DNA from: Akkermansiaceae bacterium UBA5020
GTDB lineage: Bacteria; Verrucomicrobiota; Verrucomicrobiia; Verrucomicrobiales; DEV007
Assembly: GCA_002396885.1 (NCBI GenBank)
Contig: DGXY01000119.1
Location: 29,688 to 93,687, forward strand
DNA: 64,000 nt
Reading direction: 5' to 3'
Positions 43,201-52,305 of the stretch are shown in pieces (within the stretch, counting starts at the first letter, position 1; every line of letters starts with the position of its first letter). The notes under the pieces are model-generated. The model was not told where the DNA came from. It worked only from the letters and a program-made list of their open reading frames with translations, and did no database searches. The position numbers were made by a program, and so were the translations under genes.

Positions 43201-43884
43201 TCAGAGGGGCTTCACCGCAAAACGCTCGTAGTGGACCTCGCTCTCGGGATCGTGGGCCTGGATCCCGAAGGTGCCTTCGCCGATCTTGCGTCCGGCGAAA
43301 CCCGGGGCGGCGGGACCGCCTTCCGGCTCGGTGTAATCAACGGTGACTTCGCCGTTGACCTTGATGACGATGTTTTTGCCCTTCACCGTGATTTGGTAGT
43401 CGAACCACTCGCCGTCGGTGCTCGGGGCCTTTTCGCGGACTTCGCTGTCGCCGCCCTTGGGCACCTCCTGGCCGTCCTTGAGCACGACGATGTTTTTCAC
43501 GCCGTAGAGGCTGCCGGTCTTCTTGGGATCCTTATGGGTCGAGTTCACCTGACACTCGTAGCCGGTCTCGGGCCATTTTTCGGGCTGGGGTTTGGTGTGG
43601 AAGTAGACGCCGCTGTTGGCTCCGGCGAAGGTCTTGGCGCGGACCTTCAGCTCGAAGTCCTTGAATTTTCCACCGTTCGCCTCGCCTGTGTAGAAGAGGT
43701 GGCTCCGACCGCCCTTGGCGATGAGGATCCCGTCCTTCACCGAGAAGGATTCGGGCAGCTCGGCCGAGGGGGACCAGCCCTCGAGGTTCTTGCCGTTGAA
43801 CAGTTCGATGAAACCTTCCTCGGCGGTGGCGAGGGAGAGGCTCGCGGCCAGCGCGAGGAGGGAGAGAAGGGGAGCTTTGTTCAT
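43201..43884 (-). CDS. Secreted DUF1080 (3-keto-disaccharide hydrolase-like) protein
   Basis: A 227-residue protein with a signal peptide (APLLSLLALAASLSLATA) and one DUF1080 domain, a concanavalin-like beta-sandwich. It opens with the family signature GFIELFNGKNLEGWSP, then DGILIAKGGRSHLFYTGE, FKDFELKVRAKTF, NSGVYFHTKP, GEWFDYQITVKGKNIVIKVNGE and ends with GTFGIQAHDPESEVHYERFAVKPL. Domains of this type hydrolyse 3-keto-glycosides or bind carbohydrates, and they are strongly expanded in PVC bacteria. The start at 43884 places the leader at the N-terminus; longer minus-strand frames upstream are antisense to hom. Confidence 0.9.
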   Translation of the reverse strand: MNKAPLLSLLALAASLSLATAEEGFIELFNGKNLEGWSPSAELPESFSVKDGILIAKGGRSHLFYTGEANGGKFKDFELKVRAKTFAGANSGVYFHTKPQPEKWPETGYECQVNSTHKDPKKTGSLYGVKNIVVLKDGQEVPKGGDSEVREKAPSTDGEWFDYQITVKGKNIVIKVNGEVTVDYTEPEGGPAAPGFAGRKIGEGTFGIQAHDPESEVHYERFAVKPL

Positions 43885-44010
43885 GGGCGGGAATTGTGCC
43901 AGAGCACCGGTCGGGGCGCAATGCCGAAGATGCGCCGGGGGCTGGTCCGTCGTGACAGATGACGAAGGTTCCGCTTGCTTCCGGCCTTTCCGCGTCCTTT
44001 GGTTGCGCGC

Positions 44011-45312
44011 ATGTCGGTTCCCACCCTCAAGATCGGACTCGCCGGATTTGGCAACGTCGGCGCGGGCGTTTACAAAAACCTCGCGAAGAACCGCCATTTG
44101 CTGCGCGAACGCACGGGTTATCACCTCGAAGTCGCCCGCGTCGCGGTGCGCGATCCATCGAAGGCCCGTTCTGTCGACCTGCCCGAAGGCATCGTCACGA
44201 CCGACCTCCAGGAACTCGTCGACGATCCGGAAATCGACATCGTCGTCGAGCTGATTGGCGGCACCGACCGCGCTTTCGATCTGGTCAAGGCCGCGCTTGA
44301 GAAAGGCAAGGCCGTCGTCACCGGTAACAAGGCCCTCCTCGCCGAAAGGGGTAACGAACTCTTCGCCATCGCCGAATCCTGCGGGCGCCCGATCCACTAC
44401 GAGGCGGCTGTGGCCGGTGGCATTCCCATCATCAAGGCGGTGCAGGAGTCCCTTATCGGCAACCACATTCAGGCTGTCGTGGGGATCATCAACGGCACCT
44501 GCAATTTCATCCTCACGCGCATGTTCGAGGCGGGGCTTTCTTACGAGGACGCCCTCGCCGAAGCCCAGGCCCTCGGCTACGCCGAGGCCGATCCGACCCT
44601 CGATGTGAATGGCTGGGACGCCGCCCACAAGGCGATCATTCTCGCCTCGCTCAGCTACGGTCGCTGGGTGCCCTGTGACCGCATCCAAGTCGAGGGGATC
44701 GAAAACGTCCGCGCCGCCGACATCGATTTCGCCGGTCGTCTCGGCTACACCATCAAGCTCCTCGGCGTGATCCGCCTCCACGAGGATTCCGGTTCGATCG
44801 AGGTGCGGGTGCAGCCCTCGTTGATTCCCTCGAAACACATCCTTGCTTCGGTCAAGGGGGCCTACAATGCGGTGATGGTGAAGGGCGACATCGTCGGGGA
44901 AACCCTTTTCTATGGCTCCGGTGCCGGACAGGATCCCACCTCGAGCTCCGTCATCGCCGACATCGCCGACGCCGCGATGTGGACCCAGCCCGCCCTCGGC
45001 TCGGGACTCGTGACGCATTCCCTCTACGGCGAGACTCTGCCCATCGGTGAGAGCGTTTCGAAGTACTACCTCCGTGTCGAGGCCGAGGATAGGCCCGGTG
45101 TGCTCGCGCGCATCGCCACGGTGCTTGGAGACAATCAGATCGGCATTCTCTCAGTGATCCAGCCCGAAGATCACGACGAGCAATACGCCGCCATCGTCCT
45201 GATGCTGCACTACGCACCCTACGGAGTCGTCGAGCGCGCCCTTGGCCAGATTGCGGCGCTCGATTGCGTGCGCACCCGTCCGGTCTTGCTGCGGGTGGAA
45301 GATGTGGGGTGA
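44011..45312 (+). CDS. hom: Homoserine dehydrogenase
   Basis: A 433-residue monofunctional homoserine dehydrogenase, which reduces aspartate semialdehyde to homoserine on the way to threonine and methionine. The NAD(P) loop is IGLAGFGNVGAGVYKNL at the N-terminus. VVTGNKALLAERG and YEAAVAGGIPII contain the active-site Lys and substrate loop; IINGTCNFILTRM and GYAEADPTLDVNGWDAAHK are family hallmarks. The C-terminal 80 residues form an ACT domain (RPGVLARIATVLGDNQIGILSVIQ), the usual site of threonine feedback. The ATG at 44011 is chosen. thrC lies downstream with one gene between. Confidence 0.96.
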   Translation: MSVPTLKIGLAGFGNVGAGVYKNLAKNRHLLRERTGYHLEVARVAVRDPSKARSVDLPEGIVTTDLQELVDDPEIDIVVELIGGTDRAFDLVKAALEKGKAVVTGNKALLAERGNELFAIAESCGRPIHYEAAVAGGIPIIKAVQESLIGNHIQAVVGIINGTCNFILTRMFEAGLSYEDALAEAQALGYAEADPTLDVNGWDAAHKAIILASLSYGRWVPCDRIQVEGIENVRAADIDFAGRLGYTIKLLGVIRLHEDSGSIEVRVQPSLIPSKHILASVKGAYNAVMVKGDIVGETLFYGSGAGQDPTSSSVIADIADAAMWTQPALGSGLVTHSLYGETLPIGESVSKYYLRVEAEDRPGVLARIATVLGDNQIGILSVIQPEDHDEQYAAIVLMLHYAPYGVVERALGQIAALDCVRTRPVLLRVEDVG

Positions 45313-45392
45313 GGGTTGTCTCGGTGGCGCGGTGTGACAAAATCGCCATCCTCTTGTGATCCCGGAGTTTCCATTTATAGGCATGCCTCGCC

Positions 45393-46052
45393 ATGGAGAT
45401 ACGACCAACCGACACCTGCCCTTCGCCCGGAGCGACGACGGATGCTTCCGTCCCTTCGGCGTCGACCGCCTCTGCCGCTTCGTTGCTTGGGACGGTCACC
45501 CTGCTCGTCAACGACACGCAGGTGGATGTCACGCGCCTCATCTACATGCTGTATCTCGACATCGAGCAGCAGATCAACCGCGCCGACATGAAGGCGCAGA
45601 TCACCCTCAGCACTTCGGCGATCCTCATCGGGGTCATGGTCAACCTCGGAGTGGGGGTGGACTTCAAAAAAAACGGCGGCCTCGCCGCAGGCGAATGGCT
45701 CGCGCTGATCTTCTACGGGATCTTCTTCGTGGCCATGTGCCAGGCCTTCGGGCGCGGCATCGCCGCTGCCTTTCCCCGTGCCATCCGGAAAACCCCGGGA
45801 TTGAATCATCATCCCAACCTCTATTTCACCGGACAGATCATCTCGCTTTCCTCGGAAGCCTACGCGGATCTTTTCTGCCAGCAGTCGAACGACGCGGTGA
45901 AGCGATCCGTATTGGGACAGATCCATTCCAAATCGATGGTTCTCGAGGCGAAACTCCGCAACGTGCGTCTCGGCATGACCAGCCTGCTGATCGCGCTCGC
46001 GGCTTGGATCCTCGCGCGGGCGGCTTTGTTCTTCGGAACGTTGGGGAATTGA
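45393..46052 (+). CDS. PycTM-like (Pycsar effector family) membrane protein, orphan
   Basis: A 219-residue protein. After a low-complexity start of about 40 residues it shows IEQQINRADMKAQITLSTSAILIGVMV, a D-x-KA motif running into the first membrane helix, a second helix WLALIFYGIFFVAMCQA, the block NLYFTGQIISLSSEAYADLF and then IHSKSMVLEAKLRNVRLGM before a final helix. This order matches the PycTM domain (DUF5706), the membrane effector of Pycsar anti-phage systems. No pyrimidine cyclase gene is near, and the gene sits between hom and thrC. The family call is by pattern and should be seen as probable; the function here is open. Confidence 0.62.
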   Translation: MEIRPTDTCPSPGATTDASVPSASTASAASLLGTVTLLVNDTQVDVTRLIYMLYLDIEQQINRADMKAQITLSTSAILIGVMVNLGVGVDFKKNGGLAAGEWLALIFYGIFFVAMCQAFGRGIAAAFPRAIRKTPGLNHHPNLYFTGQIISLSSEAYADLFCQQSNDAVKRSVLGQIHSKSMVLEAKLRNVRLGMTSLLIALAAWILARAALFFGTLGN

Positions 46053-46255
46053 AGACAACACGACATCTTCACGGTCAGGAGAGGCGCCGCGGTTCGGCTT
46101 GAGATGCGGCTGCGTCGGAATTCCGGAAGTCCTGGCGGCTGCGTTCGATTCGATCTTCTCGGCTCCCCGCACTTGTCATCCGCCCGTTTCCGGCGAAGCT
46201 TCCCGACCTCCGCCCTTTTCCGTTTCAATCCCCGAAAATCGTCTTACTTTCCCCC

Positions 46256-47614
46256 ATGGATTTTGTTTCAACGCGCGGCGGCGGTGAGCCGGTCAGTTTT
46301 AACGAGGCTTTTGCACGCGGCCTCGCCCCCGATGGTGGCCTCTACGTGCCGCGGCACCTCCCCCTCCTGCCGCAAACCATCCTCGTTGAGGACGCGCTGC
46401 CCTACGCCGCCCTCGCTTGGGATTTCCTGAGCCTCTTCGACAGCGACCACGACAGCGAGCACCTCGTCGACATCATCGATCGCAGCTACGGCGACTTCAG
46501 CGACACGATGAACGCGCCGCTGCAGCAACTCGCCGACAATCTCTTCGTTCTCGAACTCTTCCACGGTCCAAGCCTTTCCTTCAAGGATTTCGGATTGCAG
46601 CTCATCGGCAGCCTTTTTGAGGATCAGATCGAACGCACTGGCGTCTCCATCAACGTCCTCGGGGCGACCTCGGGCGACACCGGTGCCGCCGCGATTCATG
46701 GCCTCGCTGGCAAGAAGGGGGCCAAGGTCTTCGTTCTCTACCCCGAAGGCCGCATCTCCGAGCTGCAGGAGCGCCAGATGACCTGCACGGGAGCCGACAA
46801 CATCTACCCGATCCCGATCCAAGGCACCTTCGATGATGCCCAGGCCATCGTGAAGGAGTTGATGGGCGATCTGGCCTTCAAGGAAGAGATGCGCCTCTCC
46901 GCGATCAACTCGATCAACGTCGTCCGCATCCTCGCCCAGTGCGTCTATTACATCCACGCCTTCACCCAGCTCCCACCCGACAACCGCGACGACATCAGCT
47001 TCGTCGTTCCAACGGGCAATTTCGGCAACATCTTCGCCGGCTGGATGGTCCACCAGATGGGCCTGCCGGTCGACCGCTTCGTCGTCGCGACGAATCAGAA
47101 CGACATCCTCTACCGCCTCTTCAACAGCGGCGAATACAAGCCCGATGCGGTGCGTCCGAGCCACGCGCCCTCGATGGATATCCAAGTCGCCTCGAATTTC
47201 GAGCGTTTCCTCTACTATCATAACGAGAAAAACGCCAAGGCAACGATGGCGCAGATGGATCAGTTCAAGGCGGACGGATCGATCAAGATCCCGAACTTCA
47301 ACGCGAGCAACTTCGCGGCGACCCGCAGCACCGACGAGGACATCCTCAAGAACATCCGCCTGGTGAAGGAGAAATACGATTACATCGTCGATCCCCACAC
47401 CGCCTGCGGCTTCCAGGATCTCGATCTTTCCTCGACCCATGTCATTCTTGCGACGGCCCATCCCGCGAAGTTCCCCGACACGATCCGGAAAGCCATCGGC
47501 GAAGCCCCGACCGATCCCGCGCTCGAGAAGCTCAAGAACAAGGAACAGGTGAAGTATCCCGTCGCGGCCACCGCCGCCGCGGTGCGCCAATTCCTCAAGG
47601 AAAACGCGATCTGA
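46256..47614 (+). CDS. thrC: Threonine synthase
   Basis: A 452-residue PLP enzyme that converts O-phosphohomoserine to threonine. The start VSTRGGGEPVSFNEAFARGL is the classic N-terminus; the PLP Lys is in GPSLSFKDFGLQL at about residue 111. GATSGDTGAAAIHGL forms the phosphate loop, followed by NSINVVRILAQCVYY and FVVPTGNFGNIFAGW. The length fits the longer bacterial form near 430-460 residues. The gene lies 200 bases after the PycTM-like gene, with hom further upstream, so two steps of the threonine branch are close together; a homoserine kinase gene is not in the window. Confidence 0.97.
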   Translation: MDFVSTRGGGEPVSFNEAFARGLAPDGGLYVPRHLPLLPQTILVEDALPYAALAWDFLSLFDSDHDSEHLVDIIDRSYGDFSDTMNAPLQQLADNLFVLELFHGPSLSFKDFGLQLIGSLFEDQIERTGVSINVLGATSGDTGAAAIHGLAGKKGAKVFVLYPEGRISELQERQMTCTGADNIYPIPIQGTFDDAQAIVKELMGDLAFKEEMRLSAINSINVVRILAQCVYYIHAFTQLPPDNRDDISFVVPTGNFGNIFAGWMVHQMGLPVDRFVVATNQNDILYRLFNSGEYKPDAVRPSHAPSMDIQVASNFERFLYYHNEKNAKATMAQMDQFKADGSIKIPNFNASNFAATRSTDEDILKNIRLVKEKYDYIVDPHTACGFQDLDLSSTHVILATAHPAKFPDTIRKAIGEAPTDPALEKLKNKEQVKYPVAATAAAVRQFLKENAI

Positions 47615-47700
47615 TTCGCCGGGTCGACCCCTGCCTTCAGGCTCCGTCGCCTCGATCAAGTGACTTCCCTTCGGTAGCCGGGATGCGCTAGAACTCCCTG

Positions 47701-48627
47701 ATGCCCTCCCGTCCCACCCGTCGCGATTTTCTTCTTACCGCCGCCTCGGCCGCCGCGATGAGCGCCTTGCCTCGCTCCGCCTCGGCCGCCGTCGACGGCG
47801 ACATCGATGCCCATGTCCATGTCTGGACTCCCGATGTCGCGAAGTATCCCCTCGCCTCCGGCTTCGATGTCTCGCAAATGAAGCCGGCGAGCTTCACGCC
47901 CGAAGAACTCTTCGTCCACACCAAAGCGAACGGGGTCGGGCGCATCGTGCTCATCCAGATGAGCTATTACCGCTTCGACAACCGCTACATGCTCGACACG
48001 ATGGATCGCTTTCCTGGCGTCTTTTCCGGCGTGGCGATCGTCGACGAGAGCGCCGCCGATCCCGCTGGGGCGATGCGCGAGCTCGCGGCAAAAGGCGTGC
48101 GCGGTTTTCGGATCAACCCGGGAGGGACTCCTCTCGATGCCTGGATCGGTTCGCCGGGCATGGCGAAGATGTGGGGAGCGGCCGCCGACGAAGGGCTCGC
48201 GATCTGCCCGCTTATCGGACCCGAGGCGCTGCCTGCGATCGGGAAGATGTGCGAACGTTTTCCGAAGACACGCGTCGTCATCGACCACTTCGCGCGGATA
48301 GGAGCCGACGGCGTGATCCGCGACGAGCAGCTTGAGTCGCTCGCCCGTCTTGCGGATCATGCCCACGTCCATGTGAAGACCTCAGCTTTCTACGCCCTCG
48401 GCAAGAAACAGCCGCCCTACACCGATCTCGCGCCGATGATCCGGCGAATGCGCGATGCCTTCGGGGCGGACCGCCTCCTATGGGCGAGCGATTGTCCCTA
48501 CCAGGTCGGCCCCGGGCATGAGTATGCCGCCGCGATCAGGCTGGTGCGCGAGGGGCTTGATTTCCTCAGCGATCAGGAGAAGGCCGCGATCCTCCACGAC
48601 ACCGCCGAGCGGGTTTTCTTCGGGTGA
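47701..48627 (+). CDS. Amidohydrolase-2 family protein, Tat-exported
   Basis: A 308-residue metal-dependent hydrolase with a Tat leader (TRRDFLLTAASAAAMSALP) and probable cleavage after SASA. The barrel starts with IDAHVHVW, in which His-x-His binds metal. Further blocks are GVGRIVLIQMSYY, VRGFRINPGG, TRVVIDHFARIG with a metal or substrate His, and LLWASDCPYQVG with the catalytic Asp. PF04909 members hydrolyse lactones or decarboxylate aromatic acids; the substrate here is unknown. The gene converges with the class V aminotransferase gene, with a REP-like repeat between them. Confidence 0.85.
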   Translation: MPSRPTRRDFLLTAASAAAMSALPRSASAAVDGDIDAHVHVWTPDVAKYPLASGFDVSQMKPASFTPEELFVHTKANGVGRIVLIQMSYYRFDNRYMLDTMDRFPGVFSGVAIVDESAADPAGAMRELAAKGVRGFRINPGGTPLDAWIGSPGMAKMWGAAADEGLAICPLIGPEALPAIGKMCERFPKTRVVIDHFARIGADGVIRDEQLESLARLADHAHVHVKTSAFYALGKKQPPYTDLAPMIRRMRDAFGADRLLWASDCPYQVGPGHEYAAAIRLVREGLDFLSDQEKAAILHDTAERVFFG

Positions 48628-48640
48628 CTGGCCCCGCCCC

Positions 48641-48729
48641 GTAGCCATGAGCGTGAGCGAATGGACCCGGATGGCAGGACGACCCCCAAAATCACGCGAC
48701 GCCTCCACTCGCTCACGCTTGTGGCTACA
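48641..48729. repeat. REP-like palindromic repeat between converging genes
   Basis: An 89-base imperfect palindrome: the left arm GTAGCCATGAGCGTGAGCGAA and the reverse of the right arm (GTAGCCACAAGCGTGAGCGAG) differ at three positions. It is the same family as the copies around 39 kb. It lies 13 bases after the amidohydrolase stop, and its right end contains the TAG stop of the minus-strand aminotransferase gene. Such a position would let it act as a two-way transcription end. Confidence 0.85.
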
Positions 48730-49849
48730 GGCAGCTCCCAATCACCCCTAACAAACGCGCCACCTCATCGGCCGTGTTGTAGCCGTGCACGGCGACGCGG
48801 ACGCGGCCGGCCTGGTGCATCACGTGGATTTCCTCCCGCTCCAAGGCCGCGTGGATCTCGGTCGAGCGAGGGTGGATGAAGGAAACGATCCCCGTGGGGA
48901 ATTCAGGCCGCAGCGGAGCGAGCGGCGCGAGCCCGAGATCGACGAGTCCCGCATGGACTCGCGTCACGAGCGGATCGGCATGACGCGAAATCGCATCGAT
49001 CCCGATTCCATCGAGATACCGCAGCGAGGCGTTGAGTGCGTAGAGCGAGACGAAATTGGGCATGCCCACGGAGAAGCTCGCCGCACCGGGTTTGGTCACG
49101 GCTTTCTCGAATCGATCGGCTTCGAAGGCGTTCGTCAGGTGGAACCACCCGCCCGCCTTGGTCGTGAGCCGCTCAGCCCCCACCTCGGGCACGCCGATGA
49201 CGCAGCCACCGTGGATCCCGAGGGTCCACTTGTGGGTGCTCGAAATGAGGATGTCGGCGTCGGAACATCCGAGTTCGACCCGGCCAAAGGCCTGGGTGAT
49301 GTCGACCGAGAGCGCCGCCTGCGGCGCGAGCGAACGCACCGCGTCGCGCAGGGCCGGCCAGTCGATCCGAAAACCGTTGTAGAAACTCACCAGCGAGACC
49401 TGGACGAGGCGCGTTTTCGCGCCGAGAAGCGGCAGGAGATCCTCGGTCCGCAACTCGCCCTGACGCGCACGCCAAACCTTCACCCGTGGAGGCCGCGCCG
49501 CACGCAGCCAGGGCGTCGCGCCGGCGGGGAAGTCGAGATCGCTCACGACGACCTCGTCTTCGGGGCCGAGATCGAGGGCTCCGGCGAGGAGGTTGTAAGC
49601 CTCGGAGCTGCACGAGCAGAAGGAGACCTCCTCGGTCTTCAGCCCCACCAGCTTCGCACTGATCTCGCGGCATGCCTCGACCGCGGCGAAGTGCGGGACG
49701 CGGCCGCGCATGCCGAGCCCCTTGTCGTGCGTGTATTGCGCGATCGCCTCTCCGACGCAACGCGGCGGGATGCTCTCGGCCGCGGTGTTGAGGTAGGTGA
49801 TTCCCTCGAGGGCCGGGAAATCCGCGCGGAGGGATTCGGTGGTGAGCAT
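48725..49849 (-). CDS. Class V aminotransferase / cysteine desulfurase-like protein
   Basis: A 374-residue PLP enzyme of fold type I. It begins LRADFPALEGITYLNTAAES, then VSFCSCSSEAYNLLAGAL, a cofactor-stacking region, VQVSLVSFYNGFRID, the Asp in LSVDITQAFGRVEL, and the PLP Lys in ISSTHKWTLGIHGGC at about residue 208. Close relatives include cysteine desulfurases and isopenicillin-N-epimerase-like enzymes; no sulfur-cluster assembly genes are near, and I cannot choose the reaction. Its TAG stop lies in a REP-like repeat. It starts 24 bases downstream of the tal stop on the same strand. Confidence 0.83.
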   Translation of the reverse strand: MLTTESLRADFPALEGITYLNTAAESIPPRCVGEAIAQYTHDKGLGMRGRVPHFAAVEACREISAKLVGLKTEEVSFCSCSSEAYNLLAGALDLGPEDEVVVSDLDFPAGATPWLRAARPPRVKVWRARQGELRTEDLLPLLGAKTRLVQVSLVSFYNGFRIDWPALRDAVRSLAPQAALSVDITQAFGRVELGCSDADILISSTHKWTLGIHGGCVIGVPEVGAERLTTKAGGWFHLTNAFEADRFEKAVTKPGAASFSVGMPNFVSLYALNASLRYLDGIGIDAISRHADPLVTRVHAGLVDLGLAPLAPLRPEFPTGIVSFIHPRSTEIHAALEREEIHVMHQAGRVRVAVHGYNTADEVARLLGVIGSCL

Positions 49850-49873
49850 GTCAGGATCTGCCAGAGCGGCGGC

Positions 49874-50830
49874 TCAGAGTTTCGCGGCAATGAGCGCCTC
49901 CATCTTGCGGATGTCGGCGGAGAAAAGACGGATTCCCTCGGCCGTTTTTTCCGTGGCCATGGCGTCTTCGTTGAGAAGGAACCGGAAGGGCTTCTCGCCC
50001 GCATCAACCCGCTCGAGCGATGAGCCGGTGGCGAGCTCGGGAGAGAGCCTCCGCTCCACGGTGCCTTCGCTCTTCTGGAGATCGTCGAGCAGGTTCGGTC
50101 CGATCGTGAGGAGATCGCAACCGGCGAGTTCGAGGATCTGCGAGGTGTTGCGGAAGCTCGCGCCCATGACTTCGACGGGATAACCGAACTGGCGGTAGTA
50201 GGTGTAGATCCGCCGCACCGATTGCACGCCGGGATCGTCGGCCCCGGTGTAATCGGTGCCGGTGCTCTTCTTGAACCAGTCATAAATGCGGCCGACAAAG
50301 GGCGAGATCAGGGTGATGCCTCCCTCGGCGCAGGCGACGGCCTGGACGAGCGAAAACAAGAGGGTCAGGTTGCAGTGGATACCCTCTTTCTCGAGGACGG
50401 TGGCGGCGCGGATGCCCTCCCAGGTCGAGGCGATCTTGATGAGGATGCGCTCGCGGGGAATGCCGTCCGCTTCGTAGAGGCGGATGATCTCGTGTGCTTT
50501 GGTCAGGGTTCCCTCCGTGTCGAAGGAAAGGCGCGCGTCGACCTCGGTCGAGACCCGCCCCGGGACGATTCCGAGGATCTCCTTGCCGAAATTGACGAGG
50601 ACCCGGTCGATGATCGCCGAGACCAGGGCCTCGCCGGAGAGGGGCGAGGATTTCAGGTCGGCGACGGCCTTGTCGACGAGGGGCGCGTAGGCCTCCTGCT
50701 GGGCGGCCTTGAGGATGAGTGAGGGATTCGTCGTCGCATCCTGCGGGCGGTAGGCGCGCATCGATTCAAAATCGCCCGTGTCGGCGACGACGACGGTGTG
50801 TTGCTTGAGCTGGTCGAGGAGGTTTGCCAT
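49874..50830 (-). CDS. tal: Transaldolase
   Basis: A 318-residue transaldolase of the TalB type, which moves a dihydroxyacetone unit between sugar phosphates in the pentose phosphate pathway. It begins LLDQLKQHTVVVADTGDFE, followed by DATTNPSLILKAAQ with the catalytic-region Asp. VSTEVDARLSFD and ILIKIASTWEGIRAA contain the acid residue and the Schiff-base Lys, at about residue 130. NLTLLFSLVQAVAC and ISPFVGRIYDWFK complete the barrel. The length agrees with TalB (317). It is followed on the same strand by the class V aminotransferase gene after 24 bases. Confidence 0.97.
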   Translation of the reverse strand: MANLLDQLKQHTVVVADTGDFESMRAYRPQDATTNPSLILKAAQQEAYAPLVDKAVADLKSSPLSGEALVSAIIDRVLVNFGKEILGIVPGRVSTEVDARLSFDTEGTLTKAHEIIRLYEADGIPRERILIKIASTWEGIRAATVLEKEGIHCNLTLLFSLVQAVACAEGGITLISPFVGRIYDWFKKSTGTDYTGADDPGVQSVRRIYTYYRQFGYPVEVMGASFRNTSQILELAGCDLLTIGPNLLDDLQKSEGTVERRLSPELATGSSLERVDAGEKPFRFLLNEDAMATEKTAEGIRLFSADIRKMEALIAAKL

Positions 50831-51007
50831 GCGAATAGTTTGAAGGGCGAGGTGCGCCTTGTCCAGCGGATAGGGGAGGTTCCCCGTCGATGAGGGGATC
50901 GTCGAAGCGCCGCTCCGGCGGCGTAAATCCCAATCGGTGGCGCGACCCGGGGATCACGCGGCGTTTGCGGAAATTCTCAACGGGTCAAGATTGCGCGAAT
51001 GCCCCCC

Positions 51008-51892
51008 ATGAAGCCGACTCTCCATTTCCTCGCCCTTTTTCTTTTCGCTCTTCCTTTCTCCGGTCGTGCCGCTGAGGGCGAGACCAAGCCCGATCGCGTC
51101 CCGCTCTGGCCAGAGGGCCAGGCACCGAACGGCGACGGATCCTTGGACACCGCCAATGCTTTCTACACCCTGCATCGTCCGGCAAACCCGAACGGCGCGG
51201 CGTTCGTCATCTGTCCCGGCGGCGGCTACGGCGGACTGGTCACCGGTGGGGAAGGCCACGGCATCGCCGCCTGGCTGAACGGCCACGGCATCACCGGCAT
51301 CGTCCTCGAATATCGTCTCCCCCAAGGCCGCTCCGAGGTGCCCTTGCTCGACGCGCAGCGCGCTCTGCGCACCGCGCGTTTCCATGCCAAGGAATGGGGG
51401 ATCGATCCGGCGCGTCTCGGCATCATCGGCTTCTCCGCCGGAGGTCATCTCGCTTCGACCGCCGGCACCCATTTCGATGAGGGTGACGCCAGCGGGGCAG
51501 ATCCGATCGAGCGCCTCGGTTGCCGCCCCGATTTCATGATCCTCGTCTACCCCGTCATCACGATGGATACGAGCACCCACGGCGGATCACGGAAGAATCT
51601 CCTCGGTCCCGAGCCGAGCGCCGAACTCGTGACGCGCTTCTCGAACGAGAAACAGGTCACCGAAAAGACCCCGCCCGCCTTTCTCGCCCACGCTGCCGAT
51701 GACAAGGCCGTCGTGCCGGCGAACAGCGAGAATTTCCATGCGGCGCTTGTAAAGAATGGAGTCACCTCCAAGTATCTCGCCCTGCCTTCGGGCGGGCACG
51801 GTCTCAATGGCTACAAAGGCCCGATGTGGGACGCGTGGCAGGCGCAATCGATCGCGTGGCTCGAGGAACTCGGGATGATCCCCGCTCCGTGA
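51008..51892 (+). CDS. Secreted alpha/beta hydrolase (BD-FAE / acetyl-xylan-esterase-like)
   Basis: A 294-residue esterase with a signal peptide (LHFLALFLFALPFSGRAA). The oxyanion segment is FVICPGGGYGGL, the nucleophile elbow LGIIGFSAGGHLAS, the acid Asp is in LAHAADDKAVVP and the catalytic His in LPSGGHGLNGY. This order fits secreted carbohydrate or feruloyl esterases. The ATG at 51008 gives a normal leader; an in-frame ATG at 50999 adds three residues and is equally possible. The gene diverges from tal. Confidence 0.88.
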   Translation: MKPTLHFLALFLFALPFSGRAAEGETKPDRVPLWPEGQAPNGDGSLDTANAFYTLHRPANPNGAAFVICPGGGYGGLVTGGEGHGIAAWLNGHGITGIVLEYRLPQGRSEVPLLDAQRALRTARFHAKEWGIDPARLGIIGFSAGGHLASTAGTHFDEGDASGADPIERLGCRPDFMILVYPVITMDTSTHGGSRKNLLGPEPSAELVTRFSNEKQVTEKTPPAFLAHAADDKAVVPANSENFHAALVKNGVTSKYLALPSGGHGLNGYKGPMWDAWQAQSIAWLEELGMIPAP

Positions 51893-52305
51893 GCGAAAAC
51901 GATCGCGAGACCGACGGACAGAGCTGGACTGTTTGGACTGTTTGCGCAAAGCGCGGCTCACGACAGCTCGTCCAGGGTCCATCCTCACAAACAAACGGGG
52001 CGGGATTTGAAATCGTGATCCGTCCACGGCAGGGGCTTGATCGAGAACTTCCGGGAGGGGAAGGCTATCCCAGGTGCCCGGCCCTAAGATCATGATGCGT
52101 TTCATGGGATGATGTTTGAAGTTACAAAAGGGATGTTTATTGCTGAAATTACAATTTCTTGACTGATCGGCGCGACAGCACCTCCGGGTGGGATCCGCGG
52201 CAAGCTGTGGCCAAAACCCTCATCGCGGGCTTCCTTGCCTTGCCCCTTGCGACTTGCACCCGTGCCGCTCCGCGCTACCGTCGGGGTTCCGCATCACCCT
52301 GCTCC
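51893..52305. other. Intergenic region upstream of alaS
   Basis: A 413-base gap. Its last part, about 52085-52165, is markedly richer in A and T than the surroundings and is the best place for the alaS promoter, but I cannot fix -35 and -10 boxes with confidence. No hairpin leader, RNA gene or repeat was recognised. An in-frame extension of alaS back to 52159 has no plausible protein content. Confidence 0.4.

Noticed and set aside
43885..45018. Upstream extension of the DUF1080 gene to 45018
   Set aside because: It would run antisense through hom and place the signal peptide in the middle of the protein; the start at 43884 fits.
52159..52305. In-frame 49-codon N-terminal extension of alaS
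   Set aside because: The normal AlaS start is at 52306 and the extension has no counterpart in the family.
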